Of a DNA stretch of 64,000 nucleotides, positions 38,196 to 48,428 are shown piece after piece. Position 1 is the stretch's first letter, and every line of letters starts with the position of its first letter. Under the pieces are notes generated by a model. That model was not told the origin of the DNA and did not search any database. It saw only the letters and a program-made list of their open reading frames with translations. The stretch is from the NCBI RefSeq assembly GCF_026013965.1, contig NZ_CP110341.1:1-64000 (forward strand). Direction: 5' to 3'. Both the position numbers and the translations under genes were made by a program. This DNA comes from Brevibacterium sp. JSBI002 (GTDB taxonomy: Bacteria; Actinomycetota; Actinomycetes; Actinomycetales; Brevibacteriaceae).

Positions 38196-38836
38196 CAAAG
38201 ATCCTCGTCATCGACAACTACGACAGCTTCGTCTACACGCTCGTGTCCTATCTGCGTGAGCTCGGCGCCGACGTCGACGTCGTCCGCAACGACGACATCC
38301 CCGCCTCCGCGATCGCGGGGACCGTGAGCACCTACGACGGCGTGCTCCTGTCCCCGGGGCCCGGCGTGCCCGCGGAATCCGGGATCTGCCCGCCCCTGCT
38401 GTCCTGGGCGGAGACGGCCGGCATGCCGGTGTTCGGCGTCTGCCTGGGCCATCAGGCCCTCGGCGAGGTGTTCGGCGCCGAGGTCACCCATTCTCCCGTG
38501 CTCATGCACGGCAAGACCTCGGTCATCACCCACGACGGCGAAGGCATCTTCTTCGGTTGTCCGAGCCCGCTGACCGTCACCCGCTACCATTCGCTGGCGA
38601 TCGTCGACGAGACCCTCGACCTCGAGAAGTTCGCGGTCACCGCCCGCACCGACGACGGCATCGTCATGGCCATCGAACACCGGGAGCAGCCGCTGTTCGG
38701 CGTCCAGTTCCACCCCGAATCCGTTCTCACGGAATGCGGATACCTCATGCTCGGCAACTGGCTCGAGGTGTGCGGTCTCGAAGGCGCTGCCCAGGCGGCG
38801 GCGCGCATGTCGCCGCTGGCGACCGCGATCGCCTGA
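38192..38836 (+). CDS. Glutamine amidotransferase component of anthranilate/aminodeoxychorismate synthase
   Basis: 214 residues. A class I glutamine amidotransferase: ILVIDNYDSFVYTLVSYL at the start, SPGPGVPAESG, the catalytic cysteine in VFGVCLGHQALGE, and the His-Glu pair in FGVQFHPESVLTECG. It supplies ammonia to TrpE or PabB for tryptophan or folate synthesis; TrpG and PabA cannot be told apart from sequence and no synthase gene is nearby. In mycobacteria the gene at the same place is annotated trpG/pabA. The ATG at 38192 overlaps the preceding stop. Confidence 0.9.
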   Translation: MTKILVIDNYDSFVYTLVSYLRELGADVDVVRNDDIPASAIAGTVSTYDGVLLSPGPGVPAESGICPPLLSWAETAGMPVFGVCLGHQALGEVFGAEVTHSPVLMHGKTSVITHDGEGIFFGCPSPLTVTRYHSLAIVDETLDLEKFAVTARTDDGIVMAIEHREQPLFGVQFHPESVLTECGYLMLGNWLEVCGLEGAAQAAARMSPLATAIA

Positions 38837-38995
38837 GAATTCCCGCCGATCCCTGGTCTCAGGGTTCTCGCCGAGGCGGCCCATCGTTATGATCGTGAGC
38901 ACAGTGATCCCTGTGCTCAGACGATCCGAATCCGCGACGGGATCCGTGCATGGCCTCAGGAGCCGTGCACTGCCGACGAACAGGAGACACCGACG

Positions 38996-39508
38996 ATGTC
39001 AGAACCGACCTATCTGCGCGACGAACCGTTCACCGAACTCACCGTCATCGAGGTCCCGGCCACTCCGGCGGCGGTCGTCGAGGCGCGCGAAGTGCACATG
39101 TCGGGCCTGCCGGAACTCTTCGACGCCACGTTCTCCGGACTCTTCCCCGTACTCTCCGAGGCAGGACTCGAACCAGCGGGACCGGCCTTCGCTCTCTACA
39201 CCCGTCAGCCGAGCGAAACGGTGGATCTGCAGGTCGGGATCCCCACCTCGGCGGGGCTGACGAATGCGCAGCCCATCGCCGGCGGTCATATCGTCATCCC
39301 CGCGGAGCTGCCCGGCGGATCCATGGCCGTGCGCAGCCACCTCGGCGGATACGACGGGCTCGGGGAGTCCTGGGCGCAGCTGCTCAAGGACGTGATGGCG
39401 GCCGGGCATCGACCGGGACTGCCGTTCATCGAACTCTATGTCACCGAACCCAGCCCCGAGGCGGATCCCGCCGATATGCGCACCGACCTGTTCCTCACCC
39501 TGGAGTGA
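38996..39508 (+). CDS. GyrI-like ligand-binding protein
   Basis: 170 residues. It looks like a stand-alone GyrI-like/AraC-effector-binding domain: TVIEVPATPAAVVEAREVHMSGLPELFDATF, FALYTRQPSETVDLQVGIPT, GGSMAVRSHLGGYDGL, and FIELYVTEPSPEADPADMRTDLFLTLE at the end. The fold binds small molecules or cationic drugs; the ligand is unknown. There is no DNA-binding domain. It lies 159 bases after the amidotransferase gene and converges with pknB. Confidence 0.78.
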   Translation: MSEPTYLRDEPFTELTVIEVPATPAAVVEAREVHMSGLPELFDATFSGLFPVLSEAGLEPAGPAFALYTRQPSETVDLQVGIPTSAGLTNAQPIAGGHIVIPAELPGGSMAVRSHLGGYDGLGESWAQLLKDVMAAGHRPGLPFIELYVTEPSPEADPADMRTDLFLTLE

Positions 39509-39552
39509 GGACCGGCGTCACCGACGCCCACAGACTCTCTTCGGAGACAACA

Positions 39553-39585
39553 GCGGCCGGGCCAGTCGATGACTGACCCGACCGC
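39553..39585. terminator. Imperfect hairpin between convergent genes
   Basis: A 33-base structure GCGG..CGGG..AGTC-GAT-GACT..CCCG..CCGC with two internal mismatches. It sits between the GyrI-like gene and the end of pknB and may stop both transcripts. No T-run is present. Confidence 0.5.
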
Positions 39586-39608
39586 CAGGCGACCGTGGCG
39601 TGTGCGGC

Positions 39609-41495
39609 TCAGTTGCCGATGATGCCTTCCGTCCAGTTGTCGAAGAGCCCTCCGCCCATCGAATCCTTGTCCTTCTTGTCCTTATCATCCTTGTCGTCTT
39701 CGTCTCCGCCGTCATCGTCGCCGGGAGCGGTCGGGATGCCACCGGGGACCGACGGGATCGACGGCGACGGCTCCGGCGGCTTCTTGGCCACCTTCACGGT
39801 GATCTCAGAGCCCTGCTTGACCTCGCTGCCGCCGGTCGCGGACTGTTCGAAGACCTTCTTCTCATCGTGTTCGTCGGTCTCGACCTCTTCGGTCTTGCAC
39901 GTGAACTGGTACTCATCGCCTTCGAGGGTCTTGCAGGCCTCCTCGGCCGTCTGGCCGGTGACATCGGGGACCTCGACGAGACCTGAGGACACGACGAGAT
40001 CGACATTCGAATCGACATCGACCTCCTGACCGTCACCGGGCTTGGTCTCGATGACCACGCCCTTCTCCACATCCGGGGAATTCTGGGAGATATGGGTGCC
40101 GGCCTGCAGCCCCGCGTCATTGATGATCTTCCGCGCCGCCTCCTCGGTCTTTCCGGAGACGTCGGGGATCGTCACGGACTCGGGTCCGGAGGAGATGATC
40201 AGCTTGACCACGCTGTCCTTGTCGACCCTCTGACCGCCCGGAGGATCGGTTTCGATGGCCTTGCCCTTGTCGACTTCCGAGCTGTACTTCTCGTCCGTGT
40301 TCACTCGCAGGCCCTGTTGCATGAGGGCCGCCTCGGCCTCATCGGCATCCATATCGGCCACATCCGTGACTTCGACCTGAACGATCGGTTCGGGCTTGTT
40401 GATCTCGTACACCCACAGGGCCACGGCGGCCAGGGCGAGGAGCACGAAGATGCTGCCGATCCAGACCCACGCGCGGGAGCGCTTCTGCGGCGGACGCTCC
40501 TCCTGATTGGTCATGATCGTCGACACCGGTCCGGTCTCGGGAGCGGCATCGGCCTCGTTGGCATGGGCCATCGGGGCGGTCATGGGCGGGGCCATCATCG
40601 GATACGCCTGAGTGGCTTCGACATCGTCCTCGAAGCTCATGGGACGGCCGTCGCGGGCGGCGAGCACGTCCTCACGGAAGGTGTAGGCATCCTGATACCG
40701 GGCGTCGCGGTCCTTGAGCAGAGCGTGGAGGAGGAGCCGGTCGACGGCCGGTGGGATGTTCGAGTTGAAGAAGCTCGGCGGCTGCGGGGTCTCCCCGACA
40801 TGCTGGTAGGCCACGGCCAGCTGGGAGTCGCCGACGAACGGGGGACGGCCGGCAAGCAGCTCGTAGAGCAGGCAGGCGGTCGAGTACAGGTCGGAGCGGG
40901 CGTCGACGACTTCGCCGCGGGCTTGCTCGGGGGAGAGGTACTGGGCGGTGCCGACTACGGACTGGGTCTGCGTCAGTCCCGAATTGTCCTTGAGCGCTCG
41001 GGCGATCCCGAAGTCCATGACCTTGATGTCACCCTCGGGAGTGAGCATGACGTTCGCAGGCTTGATGTCGCGGTGGACGATGCCGTTGCGGTGGGAGTAC
41101 TCTAGCGGAGCCAGCACCCCGGCGATGACATTGAGGGCCTCGTCCACGGTGAGTGTGCCGTGCTCGTTGAGGACTTCGCGCAGGGTCTGGCCCTCGACGT
41201 ATTCCATGACGATGAACGGCACGGACACCGACGAGCCGCCGGATTCGACGAATTCCTCTTCACCCGAATCGTAGACGGAGACGATTCCGGGATGATTGAG
41301 ACCGGCAGCGGACTGGGCCTCGCGCTTGAGCCGGGTATGGAAAGACGGATCGCGGGCGAGATCGGAGCGCAGAAGTTTGATGGCCACGCGACGGCCGAGA
41401 CGGTTGTCGACGCCCTCATGCACTTCTGCCATGCCCCCACGGCCGAGGAGCGCACGAACTTCGTAACGCCCCGACAGCACCTTGGGTTCACTCAT
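39609..41495 (-). CDS. pknB: Serine/threonine protein kinase with PASTA domains
   Basis: 628 residues, first gene downstream of pknA. The kinase domain (about 11-270) has GRGGMAEVHEG, VAIKLLR, HRDIKPANVML, DFGIARAL and the APE-like SPEQARGE. A transmembrane helix (WIGSIFVLLALAAVALWVY) lies near 345. The outside part has three PASTA domains (for example VPDVTGQTAEEACKTL), which bind peptidoglycan or muropeptides, then an Asp/Lys tail. PknB senses wall fragments and phosphorylates division and wall enzymes; it is essential in mycobacteria. The ATG at 41495 follows GGAGGA. Confidence 0.95.
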   Translation of the reverse strand: MSEPKVLSGRYEVRALLGRGGMAEVHEGVDNRLGRRVAIKLLRSDLARDPSFHTRLKREAQSAAGLNHPGIVSVYDSGEEEFVESGGSSVSVPFIVMEYVEGQTLREVLNEHGTLTVDEALNVIAGVLAPLEYSHRNGIVHRDIKPANVMLTPEGDIKVMDFGIARALKDNSGLTQTQSVVGTAQYLSPEQARGEVVDARSDLYSTACLLYELLAGRPPFVGDSQLAVAYQHVGETPQPPSFFNSNIPPAVDRLLLHALLKDRDARYQDAYTFREDVLAARDGRPMSFEDDVEATQAYPMMAPPMTAPMAHANEADAAPETGPVSTIMTNQEERPPQKRSRAWVWIGSIFVLLALAAVALWVYEINKPEPIVQVEVTDVADMDADEAEAALMQQGLRVNTDEKYSSEVDKGKAIETDPPGGQRVDKDSVVKLIISSGPESVTIPDVSGKTEEAARKIINDAGLQAGTHISQNSPDVEKGVVIETKPGDGQEVDVDSNVDLVVSSGLVEVPDVTGQTAEEACKTLEGDEYQFTCKTEEVETDEHDEKKVFEQSATGGSEVKQGSEITVKVAKKPPEPSPSIPSVPGGIPTAPGDDDGGDEDDKDDKDKKDKDSMGGGLFDNWTEGIIGN

Positions 41496-41611
41496 GTATG
41501 TCCTCCGCTTGTCTCACCCGGTCTCACGGTTCATTCTCACCTGAACCGGGTCGAGTTTCAGTATCTCAAACTCTTCGCTTCTCGTAATCGCTGGTCAGTA
41601 TCGTTCAATGT

Positions 41612-43438
41612 CTATTCATCGCCGTTGTTTCCGTTCTGGTTGCCGCCGGCCTCCGAGTTCGAACCGCTCGACGAGCCTTGATTGCTGCCCGCCCCGTCAT
41701 TGCCGCTGTTCGGGTTGGAGCCGCCGGAGGTGTCGGCCGAATCGCCGGAGCTCGAGGTATCCGACTCGCCTGACGTGTCCGTCGACGATGAGGAGTCCGA
41801 TTCGCTCGACGTCTCGGAGTCCGACGACGAACTCGACGAGCTCGAGGAATCCTGGTCGGAGGACGAGCCGTTGTCACCGGAGTTCGAACCCTGATCCTGC
41901 GAATCGGATGAGGAACCGGAATCCGAGCTCGACTCCGAGTCATTGCCCAGCCCCGAATCGGATCCGGAGTCCGAGGCCGGCTCTTCGGGCTGCTCGGCGG
42001 GACCGGCGGAGATGTAGAGGGTCACGGTGTCACCCTCTTCGAAGGTGTAACCGTTGTCGCCCTCGCCGACGTCCGCGACGGTTCCGGCCGCCCGATCCGA
42101 GTTGATGTCGGTCGTCTCGACCTCGAGTCCCTTGTTCTCGAGGTTCTGCGTCGCCGAGGATTCCGTGAGTCCGATGTAATCGTTCTTATCGATCTCGATC
42201 GTCTTCGCCGCCTCCGAGGTGGGCGCCGAGGTCGATGGCTCCGGTTCGGGTTCGGCATTGCCTCCGCCGAGGAAGAACCACAGCAGGGAACCGACCGCGA
42301 TGAGGGCGATGATCGCAAGGATCCAAATGAGGACCCGGCCCTTGTTCGACTGCTTGTCCTTCTCCAGATCCTGATTCTGCGGATCGTTGGGATCGATCTG
42401 TCCCGTATTCGCCGCAGCTGCTCCGGCACCCGCGGCACCAGCGCCGACGATTCCGGCGGCGGCACCGTTCGGGTACACCTGGGTCGCATCGTTCGAGGAG
42501 GTGACGGGCAGGGTCTTCGTCGTGGCTGCCGGCTCCGGGTTGTTGAAGACCTGGGTCAGAGCTTCGGACGCCGCGGCTCCGTGGCGCATCTGCGGCACGA
42601 GCTCCTCGGCCCCGGCGATGTCCCCGGCCGAGAGCGCCTCGGCGGCCTTGGCGACCTTGAACGCGTCCGAGGGACGGCGTTCGGGCTTCTTCTCCAGCAG
42701 GCAGTCGACGAAGCGGCGCAGCGGTTCGGAGACCGTGTCCGGCAGCGGCGGATGCTGCTGATTGACCTGGGCGATGGCGATGGCCACCTGCGAGTCCCCC
42801 GTGAAGGGACGCTGACCGGCCAGGGCCTCATAGGCGATGATGCCCAGTGCATAGAGGTCGGAACCAGGTCCCGAACCCTTTCCGGTGGCCTGTTCGGGGG
42901 CGAGGTACTGGGCGGTGCCCATGACCTGCCCGGTCTTCGTCAGCGGTGCCTGATCGGTGACTCGGGCGATGCCGAAGTCCGTGATCTTGACCCGGAAGTC
43001 CGGGGTCATGAGGATGTTGCCGGGCTTGATGTCACGGTGGATGACGCCCACCTTGTGTGCGGCACCGAGGGCCTGAGCGGCCTGCGTGACGATGGAGAGC
43101 GTATCGGTCTCGGATAGGGGAGCACTGCGCTCGATGATGGCCGACAGAGCCTCACCGGGCACGTATTCCATGACGAGGTAGGGCGAACCCTGCTCGTCAC
43201 CGTAGTCGTAGACGCCGGCGATTCCCGGGTCGGAGACTCGGCCCATGTTCTGGGCTTCGGCACGGAACCGGGCGAGGAAGGTCGATTCGGAGAGGTACTC
43301 GTCCTTGAGGATCTTCGCCGCGACCTCGCGGCCGAGCACGGAGTCCACACCCTTCCAGACCTCGCCCATGCCGCCGACGGCGATGCGGGAGGTGAGTTTG
43401 TAACGGTTGCCCAACAGGGTGCCTTCGACGGGTCTCAT
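41612..43438 (-). CDS. pknA: Serine/threonine protein kinase with PASTA domain and acidic Ser-rich tail
   Basis: 608 residues, upstream of pknB and overlapping the pbpA stop at 43435-43438. The kinase domain has AVGGMGEVWKG, VAAKILKDEYLSE, HRDIKPGNILM, DFGIARVTD and LAPEQATGKG. A transmembrane helix (WILAIIALIAVGSLLWFFL) lies near 380. One PASTA-like domain (YIGLTESSATQNLENKGLEV) follows, then about 130 residues of Ser/Asp/Gly repeats (SDSGSDSGLGNDSESSSDS), very acidic and probably outside the membrane. Mycobacterial PknA has no PASTA domain or such a tail, so this form is distinctive. It acts with PknB on the shape and division proteins. Confidence 0.92.
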   Translation of the reverse strand: MRPVEGTLLGNRYKLTSRIAVGGMGEVWKGVDSVLGREVAAKILKDEYLSESTFLARFRAEAQNMGRVSDPGIAGVYDYGDEQGSPYLVMEYVPGEALSAIIERSAPLSETDTLSIVTQAAQALGAAHKVGVIHRDIKPGNILMTPDFRVKITDFGIARVTDQAPLTKTGQVMGTAQYLAPEQATGKGSGPGSDLYALGIIAYEALAGQRPFTGDSQVAIAIAQVNQQHPPLPDTVSEPLRRFVDCLLEKKPERRPSDAFKVAKAAEALSAGDIAGAEELVPQMRHGAAASEALTQVFNNPEPAATTKTLPVTSSNDATQVYPNGAAAGIVGAGAAGAGAAAANTGQIDPNDPQNQDLEKDKQSNKGRVLIWILAIIALIAVGSLLWFFLGGGNAEPEPEPSTSAPTSEAAKTIEIDKNDYIGLTESSATQNLENKGLEVETTDINSDRAAGTVADVGEGDNGYTFEEGDTVTLYISAGPAEQPEEPASDSGSDSGLGNDSESSSDSGSSSDSQDQGSNSGDNGSSSDQDSSSSSSSSSDSETSSESDSSSSTDTSGESDTSSSGDSADTSGGSNPNSGNDGAGSNQGSSSGSNSEAGGNQNGNNGDE

Positions 43439-44904
43439 TTCTCGACCACCGCTTCCATCATGTTCTTCGCGATCGGTCCTGCGACCGTCGCACCATAAGC
43501 TTCGTTGCCCGCGTTTCCACCGTTCTCGACTACGACCGCGACTGCGACCTGAGGGTCGTCGGCGGGGGCGAAGGAGATGAACCAGGCATGGGGTGCCGCG
43601 CCCTTGGCGTGCTGGGCGGTGCCGGTCTTCGCCGCGACCTTCGTATCGCCCATCTTCGCCACCGAGGCGGTGCCGTTCTCGACCACACCGGTCATCATGT
43701 CGGTGAGCTTGTCGGCCGTATCTCCGGACACGGGGCGGGACATCTGGCTCGGACGGGTCTCGGAGACCGGCTCGAGGGTGTTCGCATTGAGCACCCTGTC
43801 GACGAGCTGGGGCTTCATCATCTTGCCGCCGTTGGCGATTCCCGCGGTCATCATCGCCATCTGCAGCGGAGTCGACCTGACCTCGTACTGACCGAGCGAG
43901 GACTGAGCCAGCTGCGGCGGATTGAGGTCGGACGGGAAGGAGGACGGGGTGACATTGAGAGGGATCTCGAGATCCTCGCCGAAGCCGAACTTCTCGGCCT
44001 GCTTCGCGATTGCGTCTTCTCCGAGGTCCATGCCCAGGGAGGCGAATGAGGTGTTGCAGGATTCGGCGAGCGAATCGGCCAGGGTCGGCTTGCCCCCGTT
44101 GCGGCAGGCACCGGGATGCGAGTTGCCGATCGTCGCCGTCGTCTGCGGGAGATCGAGCGTGGCGGGTCCGTTGAGCTGGGAATCGGGTTCGTAGTCACCG
44201 GATTCCAGGGCGGCCGCCGCGACAAGGACCTTGAAAGTCGAACCGGGCGGGTACAGGTTGCCGCCGATAGCTCGGTTGTAGGCGGGCTTGCCCTCGGCGG
44301 CTTCGAGGTTCTTGAAGGCCTCGCTGGCCTCAGTTGTGTCGTGGCTGGCCAGGGCATTGGGATCCCAGCCCGGGGTCGAGGCCATGGCCAGGATCTTCCC
44401 GGTCTTCGGGTCGAGGGCCACGGCAGCGCCGTTCTGGTTGCCCAGCCCGTCCCACGCCGCCTGCTGCACCTTCGGGTCGATCGTCAGCTCGACGGCGGCG
44501 CCGCGAGGCTGTTCACCGGTGAAGAAGCTGCCGACCTTGTCATAGAACAGGGCGTCGGAATCTCCGGAGAGGTAGTCGCCGGAGGCTCGCTCCATCCCCG
44601 AAGCGCCGGACACGACGGAGTAGTAGCCGGTCAGCGAGGCGTAGGCGCGCGGATCGAGGTTGTCCGAGCCGTATTTGCGCTGGTACTTGTACTTGTCGTC
44701 GACCGGTTCCGAATACGCGATCGGGGTGCCGTCGACGAGGATCGGACCGCGATCACGAGCCAGCTGGTCGAGGATCCGCCGGTTGTTCAGCGGATTGTTG
44801 TTCAGCGAATCCGCGGTTACGTACTGCACCCAGCTCGTCGACCCGAACAGGAGCGCGAACATGACGAATCCGACGACGGCGATATGCGTCAATGGCTTCT
44901 TCAT
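43435..44904 (-). CDS. pbpA: Penicillin-binding protein PbpA (class B transpeptidase)
   Basis: 489 residues with an N-terminal signal-anchor ([19 protein letters not shown]). The transpeptidase domain has the serine motif [13 protein letters not shown] near residue 222, the [10 protein letters not shown] second motif, and the [10 protein letters not shown] third motif. The dimerisation or pedestal domain lies in the first third. It cross-links septal or polar peptidoglycan together with RodA. Four-base overlaps with rodA upstream and pknA downstream give tight coupling. Confidence 0.94.
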   Translation of the reverse strand: MKKPLTHIAVVGFVMFALLFGSTSWVQYVTADSLNNNPLNNRRILDQLARDRGPILVDGTPIAYSEPVDDKYKYQRKYGSDNLDPRAYASLTGYYSVVSGASGMERASGDYLSGDSDALFYDKVGSFFTGEQPRGAAVELTIDPKVQQAAWDGLGNQNGAAVALDPKTGKILAMASTPGWDPNALASHDTTEASEAFKNLEAAEGKPAYNRAIGGNLYPPGSTFKVLVAAAALESGDYEPDSQLNGPATLDLPQTTATIGNSHPGACRNGGKPTLADSLAESCNTSFASLGMDLGEDAIAKQAEKFGFGEDLEIPLNVTPSSFPSDLNPPQLAQSSLGQYEVRSTPLQMAMMTAGIANGGKMMKPQLVDRVLNANTLEPVSETRPSQMSRPVSGDTADKLTDMMTGVVENGTASVAKMGDTKVAAKTGTAQHAKGAAPHAWFISFAPADDPQVAVAVVVENGGNAGNEAYGATVAGPIAKNMMEAVVEK

Positions 44905-46501
44905 CGTTCACCTCCGGTGGGTCGTTGGTCGGTGGCGTCTGTGTCGTTCAGTGCCTGGCCGCGGGGCCGTACACGATCATCAGCGGGTGGCAGATTCGTG
45001 GTCGGGGCTTCGTCGTCGAACACGCGGGAGTCCGCCGGCGGCAGGTTCGTCGTGGGGGCATCCTCGTCGACGGTGCGCGCCGTGGCGGCCGTGTCCTTGG
45101 CGCGGGCACCCGCGGGAACGGGTTCGGGATCCTCGGTGATGGTGAGCACTCCGGTGTGGAACTCCTCCACGGGGCGCCTGGCATTGTCCGAGATCCGCAG
45201 CAGCAGGGCGATGATCATCCAGTTCGCGATGAGCGAGGAACCGCCCTGTGCGAGGAAGGGCGTGGTCAGACCCGTCAGCGGGATGAGGCGCGTGACGCCG
45301 CCGACGACGACGAAGACCTGCAGGGCGATCGTGAACGACAGTCCCGTGGCCAGCAGAGTGCCGAAGCCGTCACGCAGCTGCTGAGCGGTGCGGATTCCGC
45401 GCTGGAAGATGAACAGGTAGCACAGCAGGATGACGAAGAGCCCGGCCAGGCCGATCTCCTCACCGAAGCTGGCGTAGATGAAGTCGGATTCGGCGTAGGG
45501 GACCATATTTGGTCGGCCTTCGCCGAAGCCGGTGCCGATGAGGCCGCCGTTGGACATGCCGAACAGGCCCTGCACAAGCTGGTAGGAACCGCCGGGAGTC
45601 TTGTTGTACTCCTCGGCGGTCAGCGCATTGAGCCAACCGGACACACGCTGTCCACGTGGGAGAAGAGGAAGGTCGCCGCAACTGCGCCGGCGGAGAAGAA
45701 TCCGAGGCCGAGGATGATCCACGAGACCTTCGAGGTGGCCACATAGAGCATGGCGACGAAGAGGCCGAAGAAGAGCAGCGAGGTGCCGAGGTCGCGTTCG
45801 AAGACGAGCACGCCCACGCTGGCGACCCAGGCGACGACGATGGGTCCGAAATCGCGGAGTCGGGGGAACCGGATGCCGAGGATCTTCGGGCCGGCGGCGA
45901 CGAGCTGGTCCTTGTAGGTGACGAGGTAGCCGGCGAAGAAGATCGCCAGCAGGATCTTCGCGATCTCGCCGGGCTGGAAGGACAGCGGGCCGACGCCGAT
46001 CCAGATGCGCGCACCGTTGATGGTCTTGCCGATGCCGGGGATGAGCGGCAGCAGGAGGAAGACCAGGGCGGCGAAGCCCGAGACATAGGTGTAGCGGCGC
46101 AGCCAGCGGTGGTCGCGGACGACGAAGATCACAGCGATGGCCAGACCCACGCCCAGTGTCATCCACACCAGCTGGGTCATCGCCGAACCGAGGTATTCGT
46201 CTCGGCCGAGGTCGACGCGGTAGATCATCGCCAGGCCGAGGCCGTTGAGCAGCACCGCGATCGGCACGAGCACGGGATCGGCGTATTTCGCCTTGATCCA
46301 CACGATGATGTGGAGGATGACGCCGAGGGTCGCCAGCCATGCGGCATAGCCGTAGACATTGGCCGGGATGGTGTCTTCGACTCCGAGACCGACCAGGGCG
46401 TAGGCGGTGGTGGCGACGGCAATAGCCAGGATCAGGAGACCGAGCTCGGCCAGCCGGTAGGTTCTGGGGCGCGCGGTCTGCGAGGGAGCCTGGTTCATCA
46501 C
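44901..46501 (-). pseudogene. rodA: SEDS-family glycosyltransferase (RodA/FtsW), apparent single-base frameshift
   Basis: The gene order identifies the SEDS polymerase partner of PbpA. From the GTG at 46501 ([20 protein letters not shown]) the frame runs through TM helices to [12 protein letters not shown] and stops at 45620. The remaining helices ([35 protein letters not shown]) continue in another frame to 44901. Adding one base near 45649-45653 gives [14 protein letters not shown] and restores about 533 residues with a Pro/Asp-rich tail. It may be a real mutation or a sequencing error. RodA is not essential in every species, so loss is possible. Confidence 0.85.
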
Positions 46502-47922
46502 TGCGACTCCCGGGTGATGGCGTCACTGGGGTCCGCAGACTTCGAATCCGGAGGTGAGGGAGCCGGGTCGCTCGGACTCGTCGAGTCCTCGACATCGCCG
46601 GACATGCCGGAGGAGCGATCGGATTCCTTGCGCAGATTGTCGATGATGCGATCGGCCTCATCGCGTGACCCGGCGGGAATCGATCCGCGCAGACGGTCCT
46701 GGGAGTAGCTGTTGAGGCTGCCGACCTCGATGTCCGTGTTGTCGACGAGGCGGCTGAGTTCGATGGGTCCGAGCGTCGTGTCGAGACCGCGATAGAGGGA
46801 GACCTTGCCGTCGTCGTCGGCGACGTAGTACTGGTGGCTGACGTAGTTAAAGGCGAAGAATCCGCCGACGGCCAGCGCAACGATCACGATGGCGGTGATG
46901 ATCCACCCGAGGTAGGACCTTTTCTCGACCTCATCGTCGAGGTCGGCCTCCTCGTCTGCCGCGGTGTTCGTCCGCAGCTGCTGAGAGGTTCCGTCCCGAG
47001 CGTCGACGTCCTCGCCGTCCACCGTCTGGATCGGTGCGGTGTCGGCGGACACGTCGTCCTCGGCGAAGGTCGTATGGGCTTCGGTGTCCACGGCCGCCTC
47101 GGCGTCGGGGTTCGCACCGATCGCGGCGTAGCGGGGGTTGAGGTGGACGGAGCCGACGGACACGCCTTCGGTGGTCTCGACCTCGCCTTCGAGGACGTCG
47201 CCGACGACGACGGTGACATTGTCGGCTCCGCCGCCGGCCAGGGCCAGGTCGATGAGCTGACGGCATGCCTCGTCGGGGTCGGCCACCTCTTTGAGCACAC
47301 GGGTGATGTCGTCGATATCGGCGAAACCGGTCAGACCGTCCGAGCACAGCATCCAACGGTCGCCGACCTGCGCCTCGCGCAGGGACAGGTCGAGGTCGGG
47401 GGAGGCTCCGACGTCGCCGAGGACCTTCATCACGACCGAGCGCTGCGGGTGGGTCTCGGCCTCCTCGGCGGTGATCCGGCCTTCGTCGACGAGCATCTGC
47501 ACGAACGTGTGGTCGTGGGTGATCGGTTGGAGCTTGTCCTCGCGCAGCACATAGCCGCGCGAGTCGCCGATATGGGCGAGAGCGAAGCGGTTGCCGGTCG
47601 CGCGCAGAACAGCGGTGACGGTGGTGCCCATTCCGGCGAGTTCGGGCTGTTCGCCGACACCACGGCAGATGCGGTCATTGGCTTCGAGGATCGAGGTGCG
47701 GAGGAGTTCGAGGGCGTCCTCGCCTCCGGGTTCGCGGTCGAGTTCGGCCAGGCGGGACACGGTGATCGCCGAGGCGACATCTCCGCCGGCGTGACCGCCC
47801 ATTCCGTCGGCGATGAGCAGGAAATTGGGTCCCGCATAGCCGGAGTCCTGGTTGTTCTTACGCACCAGCCCGGTATGAGACCGGGCTGCCGAACGGAGAG
47901 TGATGGTACCGCCGGTCGTCAC
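46498..47922 (-). CDS. pstP: Serine/threonine phosphatase PstP (PP2C family)
   Basis: 474 residues. The PP2C domain at about 8-245 has the metal-binding motifs [51 protein letters not shown] and [14 protein letters not shown] transmembrane helix ([22 protein letters not shown]) lies near 345, with an outside domain and an Asp/Ser tail. It reverses PknA/PknB phosphorylation. Acidic cytoplasmic linker at about 265-340. It is encoded with 4-base overlaps to fhaB and rodA. Confidence 0.94.
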   Translation of the reverse strand: MTTGGTITLRSAARSHTGLVRKNNQDSGYAGPNFLLIADGMGGHAGGDVASAITVSRLAELDREPGGEDALELLRTSILEANDRICRGVGEQPELAGMGTTVTAVLRATGNRFALAHIGDSRGYVLREDKLQPITHDHTFVQMLVDEGRITAEEAETHPQRSVVMKVLGDVGASPDLDLSLREAQVGDRWMLCSDGLTGFADIDDITRVLKEVADPDEACRQLIDLALAGGGADNVTVVVGDVLEGEVETTEGVSVGSVHLNPRYAAIGANPDAEAAVDTEAHTTFAEDDVSADTAPIQTVDGEDVDARDGTSQQLRTNTAADEEADLDDEVEKRSYLGWIITAIVIVALAVGGFFAFNYVSHQYYVADDDGKVSLYRGLDTTLGPIELSRLVDNTDIEVGSLNSYSQDRLRGSIPAGSRDEADRIIDNLRKESDRSSGMSGDVEDSTSPSDPAPSPPDSKSADPSDAITRESQ

Positions 47923-48428
47923 GATTGGGTCTCCAGGGTCGTATGTCCGATGGTGATCCGGGTGCCGATGGCCAGCTGGATGGGCCCGGTCATGCGCGAG
48001 CCGTCGACGATGGTGCCGTTCGTCGACCCGAGGTCTTCGAGCATCCAGGCTCCGTTCTTCGCCGAGATCCGCGCATGATGGCTGGAGGCGAAGTCGTCAT
48101 TGATGATGATCGTGTTGTCGGGAGCTCGGCCGAAGGTCACGGGCGCTCCCGAGAGCATCAGCGTCTGCCCGGCCAAGGGGCCGTCGGTGATGCGGATGGT
48201 GCCCGGATGGGCGTGGGCAACCGGGGCGGCCGCCGGACGAGGTGCGGGAGCCGGCCGCGACGGTGGCGGCGGGGCGGACTTGGAACCGCCTCGGCGAGCT
48301 TTCTTTCCGGCCCGGGCCTTCCGGGGGCCGAAGATGTCGCGGCGGAGGACTCCGGCGACTCCGAGGACGAAGAGCCAGAGGATGACGAAGAATGCCAACC
48401 GGAAGACGGTGACGGTGAATTCGCTCAC
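47919..48428 (-). CDS. fhaB: FHA-domain protein FhaB (FipA)
   Basis: 169 residues. An N-terminal membrane helix (LAFFVILWLFVLGVAGVL), a basic Pro/Ala linker (GKKARRGGSKSAPPPPSRPAP), and a C-terminal FHA domain with TFGRAPDNTIIINDDFASSH and LGSTNGTIVDG. FHA domains bind phosphothreonine. In mycobacteria FhaB/FipA is a PknA/PknB-linked protein that interacts with FtsZ and FtsQ. The order fhaA-fhaB-pstP matches the mycobacterial locus. Confidence 0.93.
   Translation of the reverse strand: MSEFTVTVFRLAFFVILWLFVLGVAGVLRRDIFGPRKARAGKKARRGGSKSAPPPPSRPAPAPRPAAAPVAHAHPGTIRITDGPLAGQTLMLSGAPVTFGRAPDNTIIINDDFASSHHARISAKNGAWMLEDLGSTNGTIVDGSRMTGPIQLAIGTRITIGHTTLETQS

Noticed and set aside
46502..46880. 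N-terminal part of the long minus frame ending at 44901
   Set aside because: It is an out-of-frame reading of pstP and the first half of rodA; only the C-terminal part is genuine RodA sequence.
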